Of a DNA stretch of 64,000 bases, positions 21,812-31,892 are shown piece by piece. The stretch covers positions 186,001-250,000 of the forward strand of contig NW_026999293.1 of the NCBI RefSeq assembly GCF_037126465.1, read 5' to 3'. How positions within the stretch are numbered: the stretch's first letter is position 1; every line of letters starts with the position of its first letter. The notes below the pieces were generated by a model. It was given only the letters and a program-made list of their open reading frames with translations. It did no database searches and was not told where the DNA came from. A program made the position numbers and the translations under genes. This stretch comes from Ornithodoros turicata. Lineage: Eukaryota; Arthropoda; Arachnida; Ixodida; Argasidae.

Positions 21812-21927
21812 CTGAGTTGCGGCTAGCCCACAAAAAAAAGAATAAGAAATTAGTAGATATGCGATCCAGAAGCGAACAGAAAAAGGCGATGGAGTAAGAT
21901 AACGTTGACAACTGTTCGAGTCAAAAA

Positions 21928-22075
21928 GGAAAGACGAGAGAAGCAGGGTAGTCAGAACTTATATAGACAAGGGGGAGCAGCGCCATCTAGGGTCGCACGC
22001 GCAAACTTTGCTTTAAAGTTGACATCTGTCTGACGAAAAGAAGGAAAAAGCAGTTGTAAACCCTGATAGTAAGTG
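21928..22075. repeat. DIRS right inverted terminal repeat
   Basis: This is the exact inverted partner of 16,948-17,095. The unique outer extension (22,076-22,096) is repeated inverted at the end of the internal complementary region. Confidence 0.9.
21958..21966 (-). promoter_or_regulatory. TATA box in DIRS terminal repeat
   Basis: CTATATAAG on the minus strand sits within the right terminal repeat, pointing toward gag about 600 bases downstream. Because the repeat is inverted at the other end, an identical TATA box at 17,057-17,065 points into the element from the left. Confidence 0.6.
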
Positions 22076-22096
22076 ACGACATATGCAGAAGTATAA

Positions 22097-23600
22097 ATGC
22101 ATCAAAACATTGCGCTTTGTTTCCCATTTTCATTCAAACTTTTCGCAACTGAGGGCCCGGCATAGAGATGCGAAATGCTGCTGCCGACGGTGTTGGATGG
22201 CGTTAACTGTAAAATGCCGTCAGAACTCTGAATGCCGTAAAATATGGAAACATTGTTCCAGGTTAATAAGATCCTTATTTATAGCACACATATTAAAGAA
22301 CCCAAGCTTGACTTTTAGCTGCGTCCAACGTCCAAGAACCAATTCAATTAAAATAACTTAGGTGATCAACACGTTTTTGTTTTGTGGCGTGTATAAAAAT
22401 TAACGCCATTTTAATGTTATCGGAAATTAAATTCTTCAAAATAAGTTATAAAGACACCAATCTTATCGTTCTCAGGCGTATTATTATATTTCATTCCTTT
22501 TTTTACCGCCATACAGAGCAATTTTATTATTCTTGGACCTATCATTATTCTTTCTTACAGTTAGCGCCACGCAAGGACATCGGCACCATTCTTTCCTCCT
22601 CCTCCTTTCCTACATGGCGGCAATCAAATACGTAAACAAACATGCTCGGCACGGCGCGGTTCTAGTAGTGGCAAAATAGCTTCCGGTGTTTACTTTTCAC
22701 TTCGAGCCATTTGAAATGAGGTACTCCGTCAGTTAAGGGGCTATTGGGATCTTCGTTATTTTGAAAACACAATTTGTTCCGTGCTCTCTTAGTGCACAAG
22801 CATTGTGCAGGACAACGAAACAATTTTGAGAAGAATCGACAACAGAGAGAGGGCGCAGACAAGCTGGAGAAGAACCCAGAACAGCACCTGGAGGAGCAAG
22901 ACACAGGCCACATGCTCGAGTGAGAAAAACGGGACTAATCTACGGAAAATAGTAAGTTAGATCTCGACGTATAACATTAGCCCGCATAATTCATCTTGGA
23001 TGAGTAATGAAATGTTGTGTGGGTCTTGACAACTATATGCTCGCTTTTGCCAAATGGGCGCCTAACTTGATGCATAATGATGAAGCATAATGCATCGGCT
23101 GGGCATTCTTTTGTTGGTGTCACCGTTCCGCAAGTCGGCTTCCTTCATGCAGTGTCGTGGTTGTTAGATTAAGTTAGATTACGTTAGTGTTTAGCTTATT
23201 CTAGTCTGGGACACCCTGTATGTGCTCTTCCTACTTGGATGGTACTTTGTCATATACTGTGAATATATAAATTAATTAAGCGAGTCTTCATGCACACACA
23301 CGCACATTGAGAATTCTATTTACATAATCATTGTTATAAAATTGCTTGCCAGCTAAGCAGATGTTGCATACTGCACAAAACTGCCCATGGCTTCCTGGTG
23401 TGTAAGTGTTGGAAAGGGGGAAAATATTAACCTCGTTCATCACACTTTACGCCTTCCAAATGTTACATCTTGAATCTGGAAAGTAGTTAAATACGTGTAT
23501 CATGTTTCTTCGGAAGGAAAAAGAAGTCCTCGCAATATTTCGTCGGGAACTTCTCACCGGCACCTCTTCTGTCTGAACGTAGCTGACCCTCTGACAAACG
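22097..23600. other. No gene recognised; possible 5' flank of the plus-strand cluster
   Basis: Only short frames without similarity are present. Around 23,090-23,205 a segment (ACCGTTCCGCAAGTCGGCTT) is the inverted counterpart of 15,895-16,000, and a related piece lies at 29,855-29,900. It is therefore a dispersed repeat or part of the duplicated flanks. Confidence 0.4.
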
Positions 23601-23716
23601 GTGAGTCGCTGTTTTCACGAATACACTGTTCAGGGATTTCATGTTCTGTGAGCGTCCGAAAACTGTCGCTGTATTTGTTTCACTTCAGGACCCAATTTTC
23701 CCTTTCCAATTTACGT

Positions 23717-23950
23717 GGGATGAGGACAGCACTCCGCGTTAAAGAAGAGGCGAGAGATTCTTGTGACTTCGAGTCATCACATGCCAGGCCCTTTGGAATC
23801 ACAACTCCAAGAAAATGCAGTTCTCTCTGGAGTTCCGCAATCAGCCCGTGAGAGTGAAATCGGAACCACCTGATGTTGCATGCCTGCCACAACAGGGCCA
23901 GGTACATCAACAGCACTGCAGCGAACATCCTTCAGGAGGTGATGCTTATG
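23717..23950 (+). pseudogene. VKSEPP exon paralogue with frame disruption
   Basis: This is a plus-strand copy of the exon at 13,749-13,990, ending at the donor GCTTATG, then GTAAAATC at 23,950 in phase 1. It encodes MRTALRVKEEARDS near 23,720, then shifts frame, then encodes FRNQPVRVKSEPPDVA and SGGDAYG. Compared with the other copy there is one extra A in the run near 23,811-23,814 (CAAGAAAATGCAG against CAAGAAATGCAG), and probably a second single-base difference near 23,740. VKEE and VKSE both fit psi-K-x-E. If the first ATG (23,720) is used the copy is frame-broken. An internal ATG at 23,815 would still give a short in-frame module through to the donor, so it could be a shortened functional exon. 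Confidence 0.55.
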
Positions 23951-24251
23951 GTAAAATCCTCGTAAACTATGCACTCAAGTGGGGAATGTTTGATAGATAG
24001 TGTCTGACCTTTTTCGGGTTAAGTGCCCAAAGCAAATTTGGGTGGGAAAAAAATGTCCATTGTCATTGTTCCCACTGGTCCTTGAAACACTTGAATACCC
24101 TAGAATTTCAAAATGCAATTTTCAACGTTTTGGAAATCCCTGGGATTTTCCACAGTCCTTGAGAACCCTCCATTTTGCATCTTTTTCATATTCTCATGGG
24201 GCTGGTAGTGTGAATTCCACTTATGCTGAGCTATCCGTGGTTTTGAACTAA

Positions 24252-25237
24252 ACCGTAATTTCACGATTTTTTTTCCCGCGAGTGCTCTGCGGCTTATCCA
24301 CCAGTGCGGCATATCTGATGACTTTTTGTTTCTGGTACCTTCCCCATGAGCCGGTCTTAACGAAAGGGCCAACAGTGTCTCTGGAACAGCACTGTCCTGC
24401 CGATGCACAAACAGTGCGTAACAGGGATGGGTCCACATTCGAACAGACTGGTCTTCCTGGTGGATTCCCCAAAGCAGCTTTAACTAAAGTGGTGACAGCG
24501 ATTCACTTCTTCTGGAAAACAACTGACCCATCAAGCCATGAAAAATGCCAAACAATTGCACAATCCGATCTTCTTAGAACTCTAGAGCTGACCTCCTTTG
24601 TTGTACACCATGACGACCCCAGAGTGTGGACCACAGTTAGGGTTGCCACCTTTCGGGGTGAAAAATACCGGATGAGGGAGAGGAGGTGGAATAGAAGGAA
24701 GGAGGAAAGGCTCATGGGAAAGGGAAAGTGGGTGAGGAACGTTCTAGCTGGCTCGACACAACGACCAACAGCCTTGCACGACCACTGCTCTTGTCCCCAC
24801 CGAACACAAGACTTAATGAATAACAATGATAATAATAACAATGAATAATAATAATAATGATGAATAACTAAGAAAACGACTGGTGACTGCGGAGTTAAGG
24901 GTCTGTGCTCCAGATTTATTCAAGCTGTAGTGAAATGTTGAAGGGAAAGCCCCGTGAAAGCCATTATGAAAGGTCTTGAGCCAGAAATACCGGCAAAACG
25001 CTGCCGGTATCACCTTCCTACGGGCAGCGCGCACAAATAACCGGCCTGGTGGCAACCCTAACCACAGGGTTTATGGCCTTCTCTAAGGCCTCCTTTGTTG
25101 CACAATTCAGTCGTCTCGTAATGCCTGTGGCTTATCTGCGAGTAGTGCAGCTTATCTGCCAGAAAATTTTCAAAACGTCCCTAAAGATGCGTCCTGCGGC
25201 TTATCTGCGGTGCAGCTTATACGCGTGAAATTACGGT
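24252..25237. mobile_element. DNA transposon with CCGTAATTTCACG ends, interrupted
   Basis: The ends ACCGTAATTTCACG (24,252) and its reverse complement (25,223-25,237) enclose about 985 bases. Subterminal motifs of TATAAGC(T/C)GCACCGCAG type recur near both ends. A hAT-like MITE (24,638-25,060) splits it. A related, truncated copy in opposite orientation lies at 25,808-about 26,250. Translated pieces are shared between the two copies (LPG-FP-A--TK-VT; QSDL-RTLEL), suggesting decayed coding sequence I do not recognise. Confidence 0.6.
24638..25060. mobile_element. hAT-like MITE, copy A
   Basis: Ends TAGGGTTGCCACC and GGTGGCAACCCTA flank 423 bases. Flanking 8-mers ACCACAGT and ACCACAGG agree at 7 of 8 positions, as for a hAT 8-bp target duplication. 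Copy B (37,473-38,121) is the same family in opposite orientation. It contains (AAT)n-like microsatellite near 24,820-24,865. Confidence 0.75.
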
Positions 25238-25807
25238 AGTTTCAAAACCATGGGGGTTAGCACTCTTTGCAGTAGGAATCTAGCCTAACAATTCAAACCA
25301 AATTAATTCGCACAACGTTACCACTAAGAAGAAAAACAAACTGAAAATAGATCCGTCTGTCAGCAACGAGTGGAATCCCAGAAAGGATGCAAAGGATGAC
25401 ATCCAATGAGACAGCAGGAGACAAGCACGCATCTCTATCGTGACTGTGCGCATTTGGAAAGGGTCCGATCGTAGTGTTCTGAATGTGCACGGCATGACGC
25501 TGCATTTTTCAATACCGATTCACTCAATGGTAGACCACTACAGTTCTCATAAATTTTCTACTGAAAACAATTATCGTCCTGTCCTTCGGACAACGACGCC
25601 AGGCCACTTCGCAACGCACATTTTTTTTCACCAATCTGACACATGATTGGAATTTGGGGCAGGGAGAAATCTGGTTCAACAGCAACCAGCCATAAAGTGA
25701 TTCTCGCAAGGGGATAATTGGGGCTAATCGGGTTTAACTCTAAAAACTAGGACCCTGTTTATAGAATGCTCTTGGGGAACATGACACGGTAATAATCTAT
25801 AGATGTA

Positions 25808-26250
25808 CCGTAATTTCACTCGTATAAGCCGCACCGCAGATAAGCCGCAGGGCCCATTTTTAGGAACATTTTGAAAATTTTACCAGCAGATCAGCCGCGG
25901 GCAATAAGACTCAACTGATTTATGTGACAAAGGAGACCGTAGGGAAGGCGATAAACCCTGCGGCCCATATTCTGTGGTCGACACGGTGTACAACATAAGA
26001 GTTCTAGTGTTCTAGCAAGATCGGATTGTTCCCTTGTTGCGTGTTCTTCATGGATCGACGGGTCAGTGGCATTGCAGAAGACACGAATCACTGTTACTAA
26101 TTTCGTTGAAGCTGTTTGGGGGAAGGCACCAGGAAGGTCAGTCAACTCAAATGTGGACTTGCCCTTGTTTCACATTGTTCGTGCCCCGGCAGGGTGTAGC
26201 TGTTTCGGAGACACTGTCGGCCCTTTCGTTAAGACTGGCTCGGTCACCAA
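25808..26250. mobile_element. Truncated copy of the CCGTAATTTCACG family
   Basis: It starts with TA then CCGTAATTTCACTCG and the TATAAGCCGCACCGCAG subterminal motif, and matches the 24.25-25.24 kb element in reverse orientation up to the AAGACTGGCTCG region. The far end is missing. Confidence 0.6.
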
Positions 26251-28660
26251 CACATTCTCGTAGAGTCCGGCGCAGGGAATTACTATATCCTGTACTGTCA
26301 AACTTGGGCTGCAGGACAACAGTCATGCAGATGATCGTTCCATGCACTTGTCCAAAATCATTTGAAAGTGACTGTTCAATGCATATATTACGCGCATATA
26401 CGAGCAAAAATGCGTGCGGGCACGCAAACTCAATGTGGATCATCAAGAACCATTTGTGCCCTAATCAATCGAGCGAGGTATTCTGCTTTTCTCGTCTAAG
26501 GTTTTCACCGTTGGTTGCTAGGTATTCACTGAGCTTCGTGAGATAAGGTGCTAGTCTTTTTTCTTTGTCGGTCGATTATGCACCTTAATGTTGAAATGCC
26601 ATTCATAATGAATCTGTATTGTAATGTACTTTGTTCTAACGTAATAACATGTACAAATAAAACGGGAAAGCTGCGCAGATATGTCAGCATTGTGCCACGA
26701 TTCTTTCCGTGTCTAAGAAAAATTCCGTAAGTGGGACCTTCACCGAGCATACCCCCCCTCCCCCACTTGAAAGCTCGGCCCCCCCCCCCCCCCCAGCAGC
26801 GAACAAGATGAAGAACAATTGTTATGTGGTGAAATGTGCGTTCACCTTTGAAGTGCTCCGCCTGGAACTAAATTTTCTTTGTTTCCTTGGCAGCCTCGTG
26901 AAAAGGAGAGAAGACTGAAGCGCAGTTCAACGTACAGTAAAAACGTTGCAGTGAAACGTGTTCGCTTGCAGTGACGTTAACCACTGTCGGGAAGCTATGC
27001 AAACTTCATTCATTGTTTCTTTTAGTAAAGATAGATCGCCGTGGATGCCCAACAAATAACACCGTTATATGTAATCACCATTTTGCTGATGATGCTAGGT
27101 CAAATGATCCGAGAAGTACTTCGTATGTTCCGTCCATAAAATGTCCCTCGATAGGGACGTTCGCCTCGAGTTTGGCAGCGCGACACTGGCGCCGCCTTTC
27201 TCCCCTGGTGGCACAGGGAGGAAAAGTTTTAGGGTAGACTCGTTAGGCGAAGAACGCGATTACATGCTCTGTGCACGATCTTCCACCTGTTTCCGTGCAA
27301 TACCTGAGAATGTATAGCCCGGGGAAGGGGAAAAATAAAAGCCTGGACCACGTTACTGTTATAAAACGCACTGACTGCACGAAGAAAACCGGGGCGTACC
27401 TGTATCATATCTGTTTTCCTTCTCTTTTTTTTTACATTCAAACTCAAGCTGATAGCTGTGTGATTCTGCAAGCTTATAAACTTGAGCCTTTTGGCCTTTG
27501 TATCTTCTTCGTGCCCCACACTCAGGCATTTTTCATAATGAATTTCATCCACCAGCTCGCCTGCGTCTACGCCACTCTGTCATAGACGTAAACCTGTGTC
27601 TGGGGTTGAGTAGTACTATTTGGAAAATCATGAGTGTTGTGGATTACGCATTTATTTCTTAAAATTCTTGGTTCAATATTCTACGGATACAGGTGGAACA
27701 AATTACCGGATAGCGAGTGCTTGCCAGGCATAGAAGAAGTAAGATATGTCATGACTGCATGTGAATCCCAAAAAACTTACGCAGGGTCCAGCGGGAGTCA
27801 TTGCAATTGGTCCTTGTATTATGAAAGTTGCGTTGTAGTGGAGACGTATCTCTCATTAAGTTTGTTCTCATTCACAGTCAAGTGTCACAAAGTCAGTAAT
27901 CTCATCCGCAAAGGCATCTAAATCCCTGTTTTGATGATTGTTCTAATCTGACTTCCATATTCCTTTCTTCCAAAACAGTCAAGGATATGTGACAAGGGGT
28001 AGCTTGGGTTGAAGAAAGCAAAGAGGGAAAAGAAAGAATGTAACGCTCATAAAAAGAGCCGACTTTTGGCTGCTGACAATCATTCGTAGCGCTCGCTCCA
28101 TTCATTTCATAAATCGGTACGCCACGGGTTCTCACACCCCCTTTGTAAACTTGACTAAAACATTTGAAACCAGAGATATCCAACTCTATCCATTCAGGCT
28201 TTATTCTTCAGTCAGGTTTCGCTCAGAGCTAGTAGATCTACGGCAACTGGGAGGCATATTTTACTCGTATTTCGAGCCTGTCCGATAACATTCTGCCATG
28301 CGCCAAAAACTCACCGCTGTTTCCCTTCTTCCGACTTGAAGGGGGAACAATTCTCGGTCCGTTTTGCCTTATTCAAAAGCGCAACACACCTTGGCCATTC
28401 TGACACAGCACGTACCATGTGCATGATGAGAGAGCACGCTACTTTGGAAAACTTAGCACAATCGCCACAAGTGGCGCTGAGTGCCGTAATCAAGAGCGCC
28501 CTCTGGCCCATCCGAACAGCCCTATTGCGCTCCACTATGTCCATTTTTGCACGGGAGCATGGACCCTCCAGCTGTACATGTAGACGTCAATCATCATTGT
28601 CTTTCACGATAACACCATCGGGCATGCAGAACAGCCATGTCTGGTGCTCTAATATTACGC
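26251..28660. other. Long stretch without recognisable genes
   Basis: It contains short open frames with no similarity that I can name and a C homopolymer run (26,777-26,795). It is presumably intron or intergenic sequence of the plus-strand zinc-finger cluster. Confidence 0.4.
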
Positions 28661-28669
28661 ACGTGCCAC

Positions 28670-29000
28670 ATCTCTGCGCTCTACAGTCGTAGCCGTTCTC
28701 AAACTGGACGATGGCACACAGCTCCACGTACAGCCCAGAGCTTACTGCTTTTGTGTTCTGAGGATTGATGTGCTTACGGTAGACGTGATGCAGCAGGCCG
28801 CATATAGGCAACACCAGAGAGTGTGCTATGAGCCCAGGGAAAAGTACCCACTCCTCCCACTAGGGGATTCGCTTGTGATGCTCTCTATAGGCGCTGTACG
28901 TGGTGTATGCCCCTTCACCCTTCCGAAACCCAAATCCTTTCCCCCAACAACCCTTTCCTACGCTTCTATTCGTGCACCATTGGCTATGGTGTAGCCCAGA
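28670..29000 (+). repeat. Plus-strand copy of the 13.0-13.34 kb segment
   Basis: This is the inverted duplicate of 12,958-13,345. The frame holding VLRIDVLTVDVMQQAAYRQH and RVCYEPREK is conserved between the copies. A stop (TAA, near 28,652) precedes it where the other copy continues. The antisense reading (HINPQNTKAVSSGLYVE) is also open. It lies about 140 bases before an IKEEP exon, as in the other cluster. No protein family is recognised. Confidence 0.45.
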
Positions 29001-29139
29001 CTTTTCGTTACTGGCAACAGTGCACACCTCTAGGTGCAATATGTAGTTAAACTAGGTTCAGAAAAAGTACGGAGGTGGTCGTCATGTGACCTGAAGCCTC
29101 GTAATGTGGCTTACTTCTCTCCTTTTTTGTTTACTTCAG

Positions 29140-29292
29140 GAGTGACAGCTGGGACTGTGTGACGTTAAAGAGAACCTCGAGAGGAATCTTCAAAGGAACA
29201 TGCAATAGTGGAAGTCAAAACGGAGCCTTATAACGTTGCAATCTTGACTGGACAGGACCAAATGGGACGCAAGTGTGATTCAACATCAGAAG
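29140..29292 (+). pseudogene. Dead IKEEP exon copy with compensating indels
   Basis: Acceptor (TTTACTTCAG) and donor (AGAAG, then GTAAATAC) are intact and the length is still 153 bases. However, an extra base gives GGGACTGTGTGA, creating a stop, and a one-base loss in the following KEE codons restores the frame. The rest (VKTEPYNVAI, GRKCDSTSEG) is readable. If included in an mRNA it would terminate translation. Confidence 0.7.
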
Positions 29293-29971
29293 GTAAATAC
29301 AAAATGGTCGGAGGACATTTAGTCAATGCCGAACTTAATAGCGTGACAAAAAGAGGGATACAACAGAAATGCACTTTAGTTTTCTGACAGACAGGTATCA
29401 GCTTTCATGCACACGTTCTGTTCAATGGAAGATTCTGAAAATTATGGAAAATAGACGTGGAGATTCTTTATCAAATTTCACTTCACCATTGAATCTCAAT
29501 ATAAGGAAATAGATAATGGCCAAGTTGCATTTTTTGTGCTCATACGGCTCCGCTGTAATACAGTAGAATCTCGATGATACGAATCTCACGGGGTCGCGGA
29601 AAAAATTTGTGTCATCCGAAATTCGTATCAAATGAATTAAACCAAAATAAAAGTTGGGGCAAGAAAATAGACAGTGACCGTTCATTTTCCGTTACTGTCA
29701 TTGAAAGAGGTCGGTTGTAACGCTTTTATGTCTCCGTTTTTGGCCAATGCTGCCCAAATACGCGAGACGATTCAAAAGATGTAGCGACGTGCTTTTCACC
29801 CGTGAGTCGCGCGACAGTGGTCTAAAGCGAGCTTCTCCTAAAGCAAGCAGGCGTTAGGTGAAGCCGACTTGCAGAATGGTGACGCGTAACGTTGCCACAA
29901 GTTGTCCTGACATGTTCCCTCCACATGTTCTGGGGTTCTGGTAGCTGTTTTCCGCCAGAGCGATGTCACAC

Positions 29972-30124
29972 CCCAAGCAGCACAGTGTGCTGAAAGTCGA
30001 GTGCAATAGGGGTGGACGGGTAGGTGGAAGGCCTTGAACAGAATTCTGAAACTAAAGAACATTGATAGGACACATACCGGCCACCCCTATTGCACTTGAC
30101 TTTCAGTACATTGTGCTGCTTGGG
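29972..30124. mobile_element. 153-bp palindromic MITE, copy 1
   Basis: The inverted ends are about 45 bases long and start CCCAAGCAGCACA, reading into a TGCAATAGGGGTGG block. It is nested in the pogo-like element. Two more copies occur at 30,300-30,452 and 51,540-51,702. No target duplication is obvious and the superfamily is unknown. Confidence 0.75.
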
Positions 30125-30299
30125 ACAGCTTTGCGGTTTATTGTTGCGAGGGGGGGTAAAAAGGTCAAAACAGAGATAAGGTGATAAGGTTCCGGGCCGT
30201 CCAATCCCTTTGATCTTATCTCCACCACCACCACCACCAAAAGGAAAGTCATTGCTTGCATTGCGCTACATGATGTAAGGGGGTTCATGGTGAGGATCG

Positions 30300-30452
30300 C
30301 CCAAGCAGCACAATGTACTGAAGGTCGAGTGTAATAGGGGAGGACGGGTAGGTGGAAGGCGTTGAGCATACTCCTGAAACTAAAGGATATTGATAAGACA
30401 CTTACCGTCCACCCCTATTGCACTCGACATTCAGTACATTGTGCTGCTTGGG
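30300..30452. mobile_element. 153-bp palindromic MITE, copy 2
   Basis: It has the same length and ends as copy 1, 175 bases away, in the same host element. Diverged positions show it is not a simple recent duplicate of copy 1. Confidence 0.75.
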
Positions 30453-31056
30453 CGCCCTCCCTTTTCGAGAGACGCAGCAGCATGACTCGCGCGCTCTCGC
30501 ATCACGGGGGAACAACCTCTGTCGCATCCTCGGCTCATTCGTGTCATCTGTAAAGGGAAGATAACGCGTTCGTATCATCCGAACTCTAATACATGGGAAG
30601 AAAAGACATTCTGGCCGGGACCGGAAAAGAATTCGTATCATCCGTGATCGTATCATCGAGATTCTACTGTAGATGTCTTCCATGTGTTTCGCCTCTCTTT
30701 CCTGGTTAAGCAGTTGTTAGGAATTCCTGTTAGTAATTAAGTATTATGTGTAAAAATCCGAGCTTCGAAAACTGCAGTCGATTCTGAAGCCATTCCAGAG
30801 GTGTTCAGCTACGTTAGCTCTTCTGGATTTCTGATGCGTTTGAAAAATCCGCATTTAAAAAAGGGATTTCATTTGGCGTGCTGAAAATAAATCTGGATTC
30901 AAAGTGATTTGATTTACTCAAATTTAAAGCCGGACCTGATTCGGATTTGATGTAAATCCGTTTTGTCTCCTCAAATCCCCCACACTGTACGGAGGTGGTT
31001 GTGACTCGAAGCCTCGCAATATGTCTTGCTTCTCCCCCTTTTTGCTTTACGTTCAG

Positions 31057-31203
31057 GAGTGACAGCTGGGACGTGTCCTATTAAGGAAGAACCTCGAGAG
31101 GAATCTTCAAATGAAGATCCAATCATAGAAGTGAAAACAGAGGCTTACAATGTTCCAGTCTTGGCAGAAGAGGAACAGATGGGCTGTGACCCAACATCAG
31201 AAG
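31057..31203 (+). CDS. IKEEP/VKTEA exon, 49 codons
   Basis: Bounded by an acceptor (TTTACGTTCAG) and a donor (AGAAG, then GTAAATAC), phase 1 on both sides, 147 bases. It encodes CPIKEEPREESS, VKTEAYNV and PTSEG, so both psi-K-x-E motifs are kept. The segment 30,985-31,650 around it is a duplicate of about 43,315-44,005. It could be spliced to a downstream finger exon, but the next one (39.1 kb) has lost its usual N-terminal region. An alternative partner is the exon at 46,299. Confidence 0.65.
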
Positions 31204-31892
31204 GTAAATACAAAATGGTCGAGGGAATTTGGTCGACTCCAAATTGAATGGCACGATATGGACAAAAGTGGCATGCAACGGAAATGCTTTTCAGTTTTCT
31301 GTTCGTTACATGTCAGCTTTCCAGCATGTATGGAAGATACTCAAACCAGGCAAATACACCTGGTGATCCTTTATACAATTCCACATTGCTGCAAGTATTG
31401 CAGACTTTGGCTGCATAAACAACTGCACATAACGATGAGCGAGAACATAAGGAACAGTAGGTGAGACCAGAGGAATCAAGTGCAAAATAATTCATGGTGC
31501 ACAGTGTGTCTCCCTTCATGTGCTCCCACAATGTTTAGCCCTAACAAGTACGCTCTACATCTTCTAGTGCTACTGTATTGAAAAGTACAGTGCTGGACAA
31601 AATTTTACTAAACACGCTTCGGTGCATTCCTTTTCCAGAGTGATGCCCTAGCAGCGAATAGGACCATGCGGACTTGCAAACAGGTGACTGGGTTACCCAG
31701 GCACATGTCTGTAACTCTGTACAGTCCAATAGACCTTATGCATAATAGCATGACCCATCGATATCGACAGGAGCAACCCGCCATTTTACGTACTGCTCCT
31801 ACGGATGCTATACGGAGCCCCATTCCAAGTCAAAGCTAGCTTGTTTAGCGCCTCTGTCCTCATCGTGTGCATGGTTTCGTCTGTTTCATTTC

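Larger units (their letters stand above)
16880..22096 (-). mobile_element. DIRS-like tyrosine-recombinase retrotransposon, apparently full length
   Basis: The borders are set by inverted terminal repeats, unique outer extensions, and an internal complementary region that carries both outer extensions joined together, the diagnostic layout of DIRS elements. In minus-strand order it has: right terminal repeat with TATA box, leader with a probable intron, gag, RT/RNase H/methyltransferase-like ORF in another frame, tyrosine recombinase, internal complementary region, polyadenylation signal, and left terminal repeat. No target duplication is expected in this class and none is seen. The two 148-bp terminal repeats are identical as read, and all domains are open with key residues present, so the insertion looks young. 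It lies between the two head-to-head zinc-finger clusters. Confidence 0.9.
29561..30669. mobile_element. TA-target DNA transposon (pogo-like ends) hosting two palindromic MITEs
   Basis: Ends CAGTAGAATCTCGATGATAC and its reverse complement are flanked by TA on both sides (29,559-29,560 and 30,670-30,671). The terminus resembles that of 10,382-11,353 but the body differs. Imperfect inverted motifs with TTCGTATCATCCG occur near both ends. No transposase is seen. Two 153-bp MITEs lie inside. Confidence 0.75.

Noticed and set aside
21452..21911. Open frames on both strands of the DIRS leader (up to 184 codons)
   Set aside because: They consist of a simple tandem repeat and low-complexity sequence in the predicted intron, with no domain.
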